NCBI GenBank assembly: GCA_917880885.1
Contig: OU862931.1
Location: forward strand, 14,519,337-14,583,336
Length of the DNA: 64,000 nt
DNA from: Limnephilus marmoratus
Lineage: Eukaryota; Arthropoda; Insecta; Trichoptera; Limnephilidae
Direction: 5' to 3'
Made by a program: the position numbers and the translations under genes. The notes beneath the pieces were generated by a model, which made no database searches, was not told the DNA's origin, and saw only the letters and a list, made by a program, of their open reading frames with translations. This document shows, piece by piece, positions 44,934-55,922 of the stretch (the first letter of the stretch is position 1; every line of letters begins with the position of its first letter).

Positions 44934-45095
44934 AAAACCAAACAAACAAAAATTCTTATACCTGGCATCACTGGTCACTAAGCCGAGTAACCGCCAAATC
45001 CCTAACCCCGACCCTAACTGTTCATTCCATACTTTTTTTACTCCAAATAACGTCAGGAATCACTGGTAAACGTAAGTCATGTACGTCCCCAGATT

Positions 45096-45365
45096 TAAAT
45101 GTCCGTGTTGAATTTTCCCCACAGGAAAAACTAAACCCTTTCACACACTTCCTCAAATGATCATCTAGTCAATCCACGCTATGCAATTGCACTATATATA
45201 TAAGTATTATAAATACAAAACAATAAAAGAACAACATGTCAACCTACGGGAGACCAAATGGGAAAATAATTCACTGTCTCCAGATATTTTCATATCAGAG
45301 GGTTCGGCTCTGTGGAACTCCTAATTGGACCTACAAATCCTACTGATCCCTCAATATAAATATTT
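45096..45365 (-). repeat. R4/Dong-like LINE 3' UTR, first tandem copy
   Basis: Matches the 3' UTR at 38195 and 49436 (cagatttaaatgtccg, gcaattgcactatata, ggttcggctctgtggaactc). Confidence 0.75.
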
Positions 45366-45476
45366 ACCAGATTTAAATGTCCGGGTTAAATTTTCCCCCC
45401 AAAAAAAAAAAAAAAAAAAAAAAAAAGAAGGAAAAACTAAACCCTTTCATACACTTCCCCAAATGATCATCTAGTG
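45366..45476 (-). repeat. R4/Dong-like LINE 3' end, second tandem copy (continues at 49436)
   Basis: ccagatttaaatgtccgggt restarts the 3' end right after aatattta. An A run of about 28 bases is inserted near 45400. The copy is broken at atctagtg by the hAT element and resumes at 49436. Confidence 0.75.
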
Positions 45477-45859
45477 CATAGGTTCCCAACGTGGGCGATA
45501 ACGCCCCCTTGGGGGGCGTTTCAAACCCTCAGGGGGCGGTAGAGGGCAAAGAGAAAATTGGGGGGCGTTTCAGACTTTCAGGGGGGCGGTAGGAGACCCA
45601 GAGAAACCCATAGCTAGTTTACTAGCACATATCGAAGAAGTCGAAGACAAGACAAGGACAAGACTAAAATATTACACACCGCACATGATGATGATGAGCG
45701 AAACCTATATTATCGAAAAAATTAACCAAAATGAAATAACATTTCAAGGCTATTCGACAATTAGATATTAGCAGGCGTACTGGTAGAGTTATCATATTAA
45801 TTGATTAATTCAAAACAATATCTCTTACGAAGTCACAATAAATGCGGTACTACATAAAT

Positions 45860-46260
45860 AATACCTGGATACTGGCTATTGAAATTCAAAAGGATTTTAA
45901 GCGGGGAGCCTATGCAGCTATTTATCATTCCCCAAATCAAGATTATACAAAATTCTTAGATTTTTTTTGAAGAATGGTGCCGTAAGCAAATAAAAAATAG
46001 AAGAGACATGATAAAATCATCTGTGGAGATTTTAATATTGACATGATGAAAACCAACACAAAAAGCACAACATTACAAATCATCATAAATTGCCTAGGTT
46101 GGAAGCAACTTGTCAAAAAATATACAAGAATATGATAAAACTCTGAAACCATGATTGATTTGGTAATTTCAACTGTATTTTATGCCGAAGTTAATGCTGC
46201 ATAAGAACTCAAAATATCTGATCACTATAATAGTCCAAAGCCTCAGGGAACACGAAGTAT
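45860..46260 (+). pseudogene. LINE endonuclease fragment, decayed
   Basis: Across frames one reads FKRGAYAAIYHSPNQDYTKF, CGDFNIDMMKTNT and KISDHYN. These are the Tyr/Asn loop, GDFN and SDH motifs of LINE AP-endonucleases. Stops and shifts abound. No RT part of the same copy is adjacent. Confidence 0.65.
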
Positions 46261-46836
46261 AACGAACAGGAATTAATAGAACTAAAATAAGGATAAATTA
46301 TGTAATTCTGCATTACAAAACAAAAAGCGGATCTGCGATAAACAAGGAAATTTAGACGGAAAAGCCGATGAACTAGTAGGACATCTAAAAACAGTAGTAA
46401 ATGAACTAATGCCTATAACTAATCTACATATATATATATATATATAAAAATGAATCCCTGTTTCCATAACACAACGACTTTACCTATTTCATTCATCTTT
46501 TTTAAAAAGATTTCTTATACTTTGTAGAAGGTTCTCACGGAAAGAAAGATTAAGAAAATTGAATAATTTAAGAAAACTTAACGACTATCTTAACATTGCA
46601 CGTTTGACAGTTCGCGCGTTTGATAGTTCGCACGTTTGATGAAATTGAATTTAGCAGGCAGCTGATTTTTTGTAACAAAAGAATTGTCTATGGATTTTTT
46701 AAATTTCAGATATTTTAAATAGGTATCTATGTTAGGTACCAGTTTTGATTGATTGTTCTTATTCAAATGAATATTTGTAATTTATGAAAAATTAAAATTT
46801 GAATAAAAACATTGTAACAGCTGGCACGCGAGTTGT
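46261..46836. other. Non-coding stretch inside the hAT element
   Basis: A short (TA)n run at 46430-46446 is followed by aaaatgaatccctg, a start seen in other arthropod repeats. Nothing else recognised. Confidence 0.4.
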
Positions 46837-47000
46837 TTGAAAACTGAATATACTGGGACTGAATATATGGAACGCGGGAGGGGAGTTGGCGGGACTGGGG
46901 AGTGGGAGAAGGGAGAGGGAAGGCGGCGAAAGTGGACGGGGAACGCAGGAGGGGAAGGGAAACGGAGACGCACGGGAAAGGATATGCAGGGAGAAACACA
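46837..47000 (-). repeat. Purine-rich segment, probably family K reversed
   Basis: An almost pure A/G tract, the complement of the pyrimidine cores at 4525 and 27570. Its open frames on both strands are artefacts. Confidence 0.45.
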
Positions 47001-47029
47001 AACGCGAACACAAAACAACATTTTTCATA

Positions 47030-48064
47030 AATGTTTTAATAATAATAATAATGTTTATTCCAGGATGTGGGGAGGATAGTGCAATCCCACACGTCCCATA
47101 AAGTTGTACATATTTGCACAACAGATAAAATAAAAAAGTAAATAGAACAAATAAATATAAAAGACATAAGCGATAATAGAAATAAAATAAATAATCGATT
47201 ATAATGTAGGACGTGGTCTGGAGTGAGCTCGGGCCCAGCGCTCGCTCAGGAGTGGCACTTGGTGCTGGAAGGCTGCGACCACCACTGTGTTATCGGAAGC
47301 CATTAGCCGCATCCTGGCTCCAGTGACCCGGTGTCTCATCAGACCGGCGAATCCGTGTAGTCCTAGCTCCGTAAACATTGAAGATGCGCTGCTGTATGTT
47401 CTGTATCCAAATATAATTCTGCAAGCATCATTATATTGGATCCGGAGTCGTTCTATTGAGCTGGTACGGTAGTGACACCATGTTTCACATGTATATAGGT
47501 TAGTGCAAAATGCATTGAACAATGTTTTTTTTACATTGTTACTGCATTTGAAGAATCTTCGGGCAATCATATTAGACAGTATACTGATACTTCTCCGCTG
47601 TCGTTCAATATCACCGTCATCCGAGAGGTCTTCAGTAGTAATGTGTCCCAAGTATTTTACATTCTTAGATGCGTTTATGTTTTCCTGATTAAGTTTTACA
47701 TGGAGCATTTTCTCGGGATTTTTCCACGGTGGAATGCGATTAGTTCCGTCTTCTTGGGGTTGTACATCATGTGGTAGTCATTTGCATATTCTTCACAGAT
47801 TTTTAATAATGTTCTCAACCCCCTGATCGACGGAGCTGGGAGAATCATGTCGTCCGCATAACTTATGTGATTTACGCATAAATTATTAATACGACAGCCC
47901 ACCCTGGTGTCCAGGCGATTTGATAATTCGTCCATGTATACATTGAACAGGATTGGGGACATACACCCTCCTTTTAAAATGTTCAATGAACTCCCGGTAA
48001 ATATTAAGGAAACTAAAAGTCTTGCAGTTTTTCGTGGATTATGTCTTAATGTTGTAAAGTCCAA
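47030..48064 (-). pseudogene. Non-LTR retrotransposon RT fragment, one frameshift
   Basis: On the minus strand the first frame (47696-48064) has GGCMSPILFNVYMDELSNRL, the catalytic ISYADDM and KICEEYANDYHMMYNPKKTE. After a shift near 47700 the second frame (47199-47708) continues with KNVKYLGHITTEDLSDDGD and MIARRFFKCSNNVKKTLFNA, then the C-terminal domain. The 3' end is an (AAT)n run at 47036-47050. It is 5'-truncated. The clade is not certain; it differs from every other LINE in the window. Confidence 0.8.
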
Positions 48065-48128
48065 ATTTTAGTAAGTAGGTAGGAAATAATATTACAGTAA
48101 GTAGTTTTAGAAAATAATATATTAGACA

Positions 48129-49173
48129 CAGGTGCGTAGCGTGGGGGGCGGCCCGCCCCGGGCGGCACTTTTAAGGGGGGCGGCAAATTTTCACAATAAA
48201 TAATAATATTATCTTGGAAAAATTTAAACCATTTCAAATCATTATTTGAAAATGTTCTATGATACTTTCGTTTACGAATCCAACTCTTTTTTTTTATAAT
48301 TTATTAAAAATATTTATAATTATATTTTTTTAAGCTGCAAATTTCGCAAATCGTAGGAAAACCGCACGCATATGAGAGTAATTCTAATTAAAGCTGATAA
48401 CTAGCAAACAGATTCACTTTTAAAATTAAAACCAATATTGTGTTCAGAATGTATTAACGAATGAATTTCAGTTGTGTATTCATCTGCTGATACATTTCGA
48501 AACAGACAATTATTTTATTCGAAGTGCAGGTATAAAATTCTAGTTGCAGACTATTTATGTGCTGCCAGAATCAAAGAGAAACTATTTTCTTATTCTGAGT
48601 GTAGTTTTAATTCGCCAAATACAGATTTAATTTAACCCGTCTAATCATAGAAGACGCAAATTGTCCCACACATTTAATTTTAAAACAAAACTGTGAAATT
48701 ATGCCCACACATTTAATTTTAAAATAAATTTGTGATTGCAATAAAAAGTTAAGATACATTTTTATTACAATTTTTTTAAGAAAAGGAATCTGTATTTAAA
48801 ATTTTAAGTTTATTCAATTTTAGGTACTTTAATTCGAATATTTGCAGGCGTGTATTTTTGAGCCAATTCACATATTCAATATAAAAATTTTAATATTTAG
48901 AATCAATAATGTTCTAATTAGCACGTCGGAAAAAGTACTTTATCTAGATTTTAGAACAATTTTGTTTTTTCCAAAAGGGTAAAAAAACAATATAAGGAAC
49001 ATTTAAAATGCATGAGAAGAACCGGAAATTTTGTGCGAAAACATTGACAGGCAAAAGTTTATAGATATTTTTTTCTTATTATTCGAAGGATTAAACCAGT
49101 TTTCAGAATGTAAAATTCCATTTGACAAAATTTTCCTCCGCCCCGGGCGGCCGAAACCCACGCTATGCCGCTG
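48129..49173. mobile_element. Non-autonomous hAT element, 1045 bp, nested
   Basis: TIRs are caggtgcgtagcgtgggg on the left and, reversed, cagcggcatagcgtgggt on the right. The 8-base duplication attagaca is exact (48121-48128, 49174-49181). The gccccgggcgg block repeats near both ends. It lies inside the larger hAT, so it is younger. No transposase. Confidence 0.88.
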
Positions 49174-49286
49174 ATTAGACATAAGAGTAAGCATTTTATA
49201 ACTAAATAAAATGAATAACTATGTTATAACTAAATAAAATGTACAATAAAAAATCCCATCTTGCTTCATCCCATCCCATTGCGCCA

Positions 49287-49304
49287 CCCCCCCCCCCCCC
49301 CCCG
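49287..49304. repeat. Poly(C) run
   Basis: About 18 C in a row within the hAT element; its length may be unreliable in assembly. Confidence 0.85.
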
Positions 49305-49435
49305 TTGTGGTAAATATAATCGTGACACGTGACAATTGCCATTTCAGATTTACGGGTTGTTGGGGGGCGTTAGGAAAAAATAAATTCTCAAAGGGGGCGG
49401 TGGGCAAAAAAAGGTTGGGAATCTATGATCTAGTG

Positions 49436-50997
49436 AATCCACGTTTTGCAATTGCACTATATAAGTATTATAAATACAAAACAATACAAGAACAACATGT
49501 CAACCTACTAGAGACCAAATGGGAATATAATTCACCGACTCCAGATATTTTCATATCAGAGGGTTCGGCTCTGTGGCATTTCTAATTGAACCTATAAATC
49601 CTACTGATCCCTCAATATAAATATTTAAAAAATCTTTTGTAATCCTACATGTATTTAAAATTACTGCTTTTTTCATTTTTATATATAAATTCTTTGACAA
49701 ATCTAACAAATCTACAAATGCTTAAATTTTGAATCAGATTCCTAGGTATTATGCCAGTGGCAGAAATAGCAAATGGTAATATTTTTATAGTCCGAGAATG
49801 CCAAATTCTTTTAATCTCATTTCCTAAATCTGTGTATTTTCTAATTTTTTCAGAAACAGTTTTTTGAATATTACAGGAATTTGGAACAGCTACATCAATG
49901 ATATAAGTTATTTTTTTAATTTTGTCATGTAAAACTATATCAGGTCTATTATGACTAATTGTTCTGTCTGTTAGTATAGTTTTATCATAATATATTTTAT
50001 AAAATTCATTTTCTATAAATGAATTTGGTTCATATTCATAATAAGGTACTACATTACGGCAATCAATCAAGTTATGTTTAATTACCAAACTTTGGTGAAT
50101 TATTTTTAAAACCTGATTGTGCCTAAATGTATACTCAGAAGGCGCTAATATAGAACATCCCGATATAATATGTTCTATAGTTTCGGGAAAAGCCAAACAT
50201 TGTCTACATAAATCATCAATTTGATTTATATCTTTGATTATATGCTTTCTATAATTTTTAGTATTAATGACTCTATCTTGAATGGCAAGCATAAATCCTT
50301 CTATTTCTGCGCTCAACTCTCCAATACTCAACCATTTGTTTGACGAAAGTTTGTCAACATACGTTTGGTTGAGATAATTGAAGTGTTTTGCGTGAATAAT
50401 TTTATTTGACCAGGAATCTAATAATTCCTGGTTAGTATTTATAAGAATGTTGGCATTCTCGTCATATAAATTTAAAGGTGTAATATTTCTATCTGCCTTG
50501 CAAATTATTTTGTGCATTTCTGAGCTATTAGCTTTCCTATGGAAAAAATTTCTAAGCATTTCTACCTGATTGTGTTTCAAAGATGTTATTTTGACTACAC
50601 CTCTACCTCCTAAATTTCTAGGTAAATTAATTCGTTCTATAGCTGAATTTGGATGATGGCAATTAAATTTTGTTAACGTAGTTCTAATTAATCGTTCTAA
50701 ACTATCTAAATCTGTATTGGACCATTTAATTATGCCAAATGAGTACGTTAGTAGAGGTATTGCCCAAGTATTTATTGCTTTTACTAAATTTTTAGCAGAT
50801 AGATTGCATTTTAAAATTTTTCTGATCCTAGTTTGAAATTTAATCCTAATATCATTTTTAATACTAGTGTGATCTAATCTATTCGATTGCGGGTATCCTA
50901 AATATTTATAAACCTCATCCCCTTTCATACTTTGAATTTTGAAATTTCTAAATATACCCTCGTCTCCATCTACAATTTTGCCTTTATATACATATAC
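49436..50997 (-). mobile_element. R4/Dong-like LINE with restriction-like endonuclease, 5'-truncated
   Basis: The 3' UTR (49436-49644, continuing across the hAT insertion to 45366) follows a 427-codon open frame. The coding sequence stays open upstream of the first ATG to near 50997, where an in-frame stop precedes it, so the 5' end is a truncation. Parts are repeated at 38195 and 45096. Confidence 0.85.
49645..50928 (-). pseudogene. LINE polyprotein C-terminus: RT thumb, CCHC and restriction-like endonuclease
   Basis: The first part (YKYLGYPQSN, INTWAIPLLTYSFGIIKWS, RINLPRNLGGRGVV) is the region after the RT core in R2/R4/Dong-type elements. A zinc-binding motif CRQCLAFPETIEHIISGC lies near residue 240. 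The endonuclease has SHNRPDIVLH and ITYIIDVAVPNSC (the PD...D-type residues), followed by SEKIRKYTDLGNEIKRIW. These elements cleave DNA with this domain in place of an AP endonuclease. The RT active site is missing. The frame is otherwise open for 427 codons. R4/Dong/Rex6 assignment rests on motif resemblance only. Confidence 0.85.
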
Positions 50998-51036
50998 ATA
51001 TTACTATTAATTGATCTGTTTACATTGAATATTTAA

Positions 51037-51062
51037 CTAACTTACTAACTAACCATCACGCC
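51037..51062 (-). mobile_element. Minimal RTE insertion (26 bp) with 13-bp TSD
   Basis: Reverse complement of the RTE 3' terminus (ggcgtgatggttagttagt) as at 11900-11918. It is flanked by an exact 13-base repeat attgaatatttaa at 51024-51036 and 51063-51075. Confidence 0.8.
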
Positions 51063-51075
51063 ATTGAATATTTAA

Positions 51076-51838
51076 AAACAAATAAATTAAATGCCATTCA
51101 CAACGTTTATTTTTTGGAAATGTTTGTTAAGCCCCTTTCCCTTTCACAGCCGATATATAAAAATGTGGGTGACCAAAAATATGTTCGTAATTATTTTCAT
51201 GTTCAATTCCTTTTGTATTCGACCCTTTAGCCTTGTCCATTCAAACCATCCCAGGTCAAGGCCCGCCATACGTAGCTGTCACGCATTACAATGCTGATAT
51301 TATTTTTCATTGTGTTTACCCAGCTGAATGGCCATTGGAAATCTCAAATTTATGACCCATTAGGAGATCCATTGTTTTTGGAAAATTTGCCAGAGATAAA
51401 GGACAAAATCAGAATGCTCACCGCCTCAGAACTCGGATGGAAGGACCTTCAACTAATTTGTTTCCAATTGTCAAAATAAAAATTGTTACTTTTCTAGATT
51501 GAAGATTGATGCTGAGGGAATAACCAGAAAAAAAAGAAAATATGTCACATTTAAATAAAATTTTAGCCGTATTTACTCTTTTCCACAAAAAAGTTTAAAT
51601 TTATTACGAAAGATTGTTATTTTATATGGTAAAATTAAGTTTTAAATTAGGCGAAAATGTATTTACTTTTAGCATAATAAAGTTACACCGTAGGTCGTTG
51701 GCAGATTTATTAAAATTTCAAACAAAATTTTGTATTATGCAGTAAAATAAATCAATAAATTATTTGATAAAGACACTTTTCGGAATTTTAATTTTAGTTT
51801 AAATAAAATCATTTAAGAAAAGATGCGCGCACGTGTTT
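51076..51838. other. Non-coding stretch
   Basis: Small plus-strand frames at 51091-51297 and 51291-51479 have no domain motif. Confidence 0.45.
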
Positions 51839-53070
51839 TGTGACGAAAATACTTATTAATTAATTTATTTATTTATCAATCTTTTTATGTATTTAATTAT
51901 TTATGTATTTATTTATTTATTTATTCATTCAATCATTCATTAATTCATCCATTCATCCATTCATCCATTCATCCATTCATCCATTCATCCATTCATCCAT
52001 TCATCCATTCATCCATTCATCCATTCATCCATTCATCCATTCATCCATTCATCCATTCATCCATTCATCCATTCATCCATTCATCCATTCATCCATTCAT
52101 CCATTCATCCATTCATCCATTCATCCATTCATCCATTCATCCATTCATCCATTCATCCATTCATCCATTCATCCATTCATTCATCCATTCATTCATCCAT
52201 TCATTCATCCATCCATCCATCCATCCATCCATCCATCCACCCATCCACCCACCCACTCACCCACCCATCCATCCATCCATCCATCCATCCATCCATCCAT
52301 CCATCCATCCATCCATCCATCCATCCATCCATCCATCCACCCACCCACCCACCCACCCACCCACCCACCCACCCATCCATCCATCCATCCATCCATCCAT
52401 CCATCCATCCATCCATCCATCCATCCATCCATCCATCCATCCATCCATCATCCATCCATCCATCCATCCATCCATCCATCCATCCATCCATCCATCCATC
52501 CATCCATCCATCCATCCATCCATCCATCCATCCATCCATCCATCCATCCATCCATCCATCCATCCATCCATCCATCCATCCATCCATCCATCCATCCATC
52601 CATCCATCCATCCATCCATCCATCCATCCATCCATCCATCCATCCATCCATCCATCCATCCATCCATCCATCCATCCATCCATCCATCCATCCATCCATC
52701 CATCCATCCATCCATCCATCCATCCATCCATCCATCCATCCATCCATCCATCCATCCATCCATCCATCCATCCATCCATCCATCCATCCATCCATCCATC
52801 CATCCATCCATCCATCCATCCATCCATCCATCCATCCATCCATCCATCCATCCATCCATCCATCCATCCATCCATCCATCCATCCATCCATCCATCCATC
52901 CATCCATCCATCCATCCATCCATCCATCCATCCATCCATCCATCCATCCATCCATCCATCCATCCATCCATCCATCCATCCATCCATCCATCCATCCATC
53001 CATCCATCCATCCATCCATCCATCCATCCATCCATCCATCCATCCATCCATCCATCCTACCATCCACCAT
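51839..53070. repeat. Giant compound microsatellite, TTTA to CCAT
   Basis: About 51850-51935 is TTTA-like. About 51940-52200 is an 8-base (ATTCATCC)n. About 52200-52450 mixes CCAT with CCAC blocks. From about 52450 to 53057 it is almost pure (CCAT)n. Every frame is open in both directions, giving artificial Ile/His/Pro/Ser and Met/Asp/Gly/Trp repeats that are not real proteins. One three-base slip (catcatcc) occurs at about 52449. Confidence 0.97.
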
Positions 53071-53072
53071 CC

Positions 53073-53376
53073 AGACATTATTTGGATTAAAAAATGTAAA
53101 CGAACTTTCGGTCTCCAGTGACATTTTTGACGTTATTTTTTTCAACTTAAAACATTAAAAATCAGTAGGCATTAGTGGGATTGGTTCGGAGTGAGGGGTT
53201 GGGCGGCTTCTCAGCTCGGTGACAGGTGAAGAACACATAGGACGTGTCGAAGAATTTTTTGTTTGGTTTTGTTTTGAATAAAAAAATTAAAAAATAAATA
53301 AAAAAATTACGAGAAAACAAAATTTTTATACACATTTTATACTCCAAATTCTTGTACATTCCTTAACACTCTTAGA
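53073..53376. mobile_element. MITE D, truncated on the left by the microsatellite
   Basis: gacattatttggattaaaaa on the left and actccaaattcttgtacattccttaacac (as actccaaattc and ccttaacac) on the right match the ends of the copy at 63310-64000. The outermost left TIR is replaced by CCAT repeats. Confidence 0.65.
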
Positions 53377-53464
53377 TTGCATAAAGAGAAAGCTTTGACT
53401 ACAAACAATTTAACCATTTGACTATAAAAGCAAGCTGCAAGCTTTGATTACAAACAATTTTACA

Positions 53465-53765
53465 ATTTGGAAGGCGGGAATAGGTACCGCCGCCCCGGGA
53501 ACCTTTATTGGATAACCAACACCTCTGCCGATGGTCACCCTAAGTGGTTCGCTACGTTTGGTGATTTAGCAGGGGTGCCCGGGTTCATGGGGTGAGGTTT
53601 GTTTAGATCTTGGAGGCGGATGACCAGAATACACTGAATCCCAGATTCCTACCCACCCTTTAAACCGTTTTCTATCCCAGAACTCTCCTCTCCTTCCTTT
53701 CCTTAAAAAACCCTCCACACAGTATCCTCAAAGATGACTCCTGTGTGGAGCTCATGTAAAAAAAA
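53465..53765 (+). repeat. Family B repeat with a middle deletion
   Basis: ggtaccgccgccccgggaac, ggttcgctacgtttggtga, gggttcatggggtgagg, then directly ccctccacacagtatcc and ggagctcatgtaaaaaa. The segment around gtgggagggatgg is missing, as also at 34148. Confidence 0.75.
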
Positions 53766-54074
53766 ACCGATGGAGAGTTTTCTTGAAAATTTTACCTAAT
53801 AATAAGATATTAAAATATTTATGGAAAGAAAAAAGGTACCGCCAGTATATATAAAGGTACAGCCAAGCTAAAACGTTCTGGTGAATAAAAATCTAGGTCT
53901 GTTTTTATTTTCCACGTTGGGGTAAATTGACCGGCGATTTTTTCAGGAGGCGGGAAATTGTTTTTCATGAGCGGACTTCATTATTAAAACAGGCTGATGA
54001 CTGATAGATCTGGGTTATCGCTTGCCGCTACCTATATTCAGGTAAGGATAGATAATAGATTGATATAGGGGATG
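53766..54074. other. Non-coding stretch
   Basis: No recognised content. Confidence 0.4.
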
Positions 54075-54690
54075 ATACTTTTTTTTTATTTTAAATACAT
54101 AAACGGCTATACTGCCTTTTATAAATAAACATATAATAGAGTACAAAAGTAAGAAAAATAATATCATTACATAATAATGGTTTTAAACTTAAAAAATAAC
54201 ATACAATTATTTTACATATCACAACAAAAAATAACAAAAAAGAACAATGAGAAATATCATCATTTCATTTCAACATGTCCATATTGCGTATATAAAGTTA
54301 CATTATGGAAAAATAATTTTTGAGTGCATGTTTATATTGCGCTAATTTTAAGAAATAAATGTCGCCGATGTTAGCATATTCATTTCCCAAAATGTGTAAT
54401 CGACTGATTGGTGAGTAATAATGTGATAATGTATGTTATACGGTACGGTCTTCCTGTTGAGAGATCGGTTGAAAAGTCTCTTTCTTTTACAAGCGTCGTT
54501 TGCGAGAAAGAAGGATAGGTTATCATGAATTTATCGGTGAATAACACAGAGAGTTACATGAGTTGGAATTATATATTTTGGTCCGGTTGCTGAAATCCCT
54601 CTCGTGGCATGTCTTTCTACATAACATACACGTGTTTTTGAATGAGCGGAAGAGGTATATCGTGAATAACGTACATTCACGATCGAGTGT
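54075..54690 (-). pseudogene. LINE 3' end (family J) with decayed C-terminal coding part
   Basis: The tail matches 7236-7345. Upstream, the minus strand gives scattered LINE C-terminal-like sequence (HILGNEYANIGDIYFLKLAQ and similar) with stops. Confidence 0.5.
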
Positions 54691-54965
54691 TTTTTTTTTA
54701 TTTGTTTATTTTAAATACAATTGAGAACGATGTTTTAGTAGACTTACATTCTTCTCTGTATGCCGTATCAGGTCCCCCCGACGTTGGCGATCTCTATTGA
54801 AAATGTCTCTCTGTCTTGCGCTGCCCGGAATAGCTCCTCCACACTTCTAATGCCGGTCCACTCTCGTATATTACGCAGCCAAGACATTTGTCTCCTACCA
54901 GGCCCTCGGCGCGGCGACCCACTATCTTGCCTTTCAATATTAAATGGAGCAAGTGATACTTCTCC
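54691..54965 (-). pseudogene. RTE-like LINE C-terminus, third family
   Basis: The minus strand encodes GPGRRQMSWLRNIREWTGIR and SVEELFRAAQDRETFSIEIA, ending with a stop after NVGGT. This is the typical C-terminal block of RTE-type polyproteins. An A-rich tail (plus-strand T run near 54691-54710) marks the 3' end. Confidence 0.75.
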
Positions 54966-55129
54966 CCTCGACTTACATTATCATTTTAAATCTGAAAAGA
55001 CATTCTGTGTCGTGCAATTTCTGCTTTTATTTTCATGAGATTTTAGATCAGTAGTTCGCAACATTATTTCTACAATGAACTTAGTTTTTGATTATCATTT
55101 TCTGAGTTCTGCGATCTTGAAAATGTATA

Positions 55130-55470
55130 GAATCACTATCAGACCCGGCCACACGTTGCTATGGCTAACGAAACACAACGCCATCTACTGAAAACGCCAT
55201 TACCAAACCTTTATTACCAATGCCATCCGTTAATTTGCGTACATATCACATCCATACTGCCCACTTGCCTGCCCGTTGCCCGCTACCCGCTGCCCGCTTG
55301 CCAGTCCGCTCCCTTTATTTATTACATATTTCAACTAATTTACGTAAAACCTTGACAAATTATACACGTAAATCATTCTATCTATTGGTGAAAAACGCAT
55401 GAAAATCCGTTGCGTAGTTTAAAAGATCTAAGCGTAAGGACGGCGGGACCGACTTTGCTTTATCCTGCTA
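55130..55470 (+). repeat. Interspersed repeat resembling family K
   Basis: cccggccacacgttgctatg at the left and attggtgaaaaacgcatg with tgaaaatccgttgcgtag towards the right resemble the layout of the copy at 27536. The C-rich part encodes nothing. Confidence 0.4.
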
Positions 55471-55636
55471 TGTAAAGATTAGTTTTAAACAATAAACTTG
55501 GCCAAAACTAAGAATTCTATTAATTTTGAATTAAAATGGTGCCAAAAAATAAATGTAAAGATTAGTTTTAAACAATAAACTTGGCCAAAACTAAGAATTC
55601 TATTAATTTTGAATTAAAATGGTGCCAAAAAATAAG
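55471..55636. repeat. Exact 83-bp tandem duplication
   Basis: tgtaaagattagttttaaac starts at 55471 and again at 55554. The two units are identical through gtgccaaaaaataa. Confidence 0.95.
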
Positions 55637-55677
55637 TTTGCTGTGTTCGAAGAAGTCTGCGATTTTCTTTTCCATCA

Positions 55678-55922
55678 CGTTTTTTTTTATATGAATACCG
55701 CACAAGAGTCCCAACTGCTCCCAGTGAGGCTATGGCATCCCCAATTAGGGTATGTTGTGAGGCTGAAGGTAGTGGGGAGGGGAAGGAGATAAAGAAGAGG
55801 AAGGTGGGGAAGTACCTGGCTATTCAGATCTGGTCACCAAACACGGCTAATGCCATTTCAAGCAACGTTTCAATTCTGAATGGTGGTCTTACACCAGGGC
55901 GATACTGAGAGTATCTTCCACC
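55678..55922 (-). mobile_element. SINE A fragment, head missing
   Basis: Near-consensus body (gcacaagagtcccaactgct, ggctattcagatctggtcac, gatactgagagtatcttcca), stopping before the tRNA-like head. Confidence 0.75.

Larger units (their letters stand above)
39618..45095. mobile_element. MITE D, split by the Gypsy element
   Basis: The left end reads tacagggtgttaagggtcgt then gtgattcctgacattatttg. The right end, reversed, has gtgattcctgacgttatttg. Related copies are at 53073-53376 and 63310-64000. TACAGGGTG-type ends at TA are common in Tc1/mariner-like MITEs of arthropods. The right terminus here is not the expected mirror image of acagggtgttaa, so it may be eroded or overwritten by the LINE that follows. 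Confidence 0.6.
45477..49427. mobile_element. Non-autonomous hAT element, 3.95 kb, 8-bp TSD
   Basis: TIRs are cataggttcccaacgt on the left and, reversed, catagattcccaacctt on the right. The 8-base duplication atctagtg is exact (45469-45476, 49428-49435). Sub-terminal ggggggcg-type repeats occur at both ends. It carries other elements but no transposase: LINE fragments at 45860 and 47030 and a second hAT at 48129. Confidence 0.85.

Noticed and set aside
46763..47121. Overlapping frames on both strands near 46.8-47.1 kb
   Set aside because: Purine-rich repeat segment; no domain motif.
51903..53145. Long open frames with Ile/His/Pro/Ser and Met/Asp/Gly/Trp repeats, up to 395 codons
   Set aside because: They are translations of the (CCAT)n array, open in every frame on both strands, with no codon-level signal.
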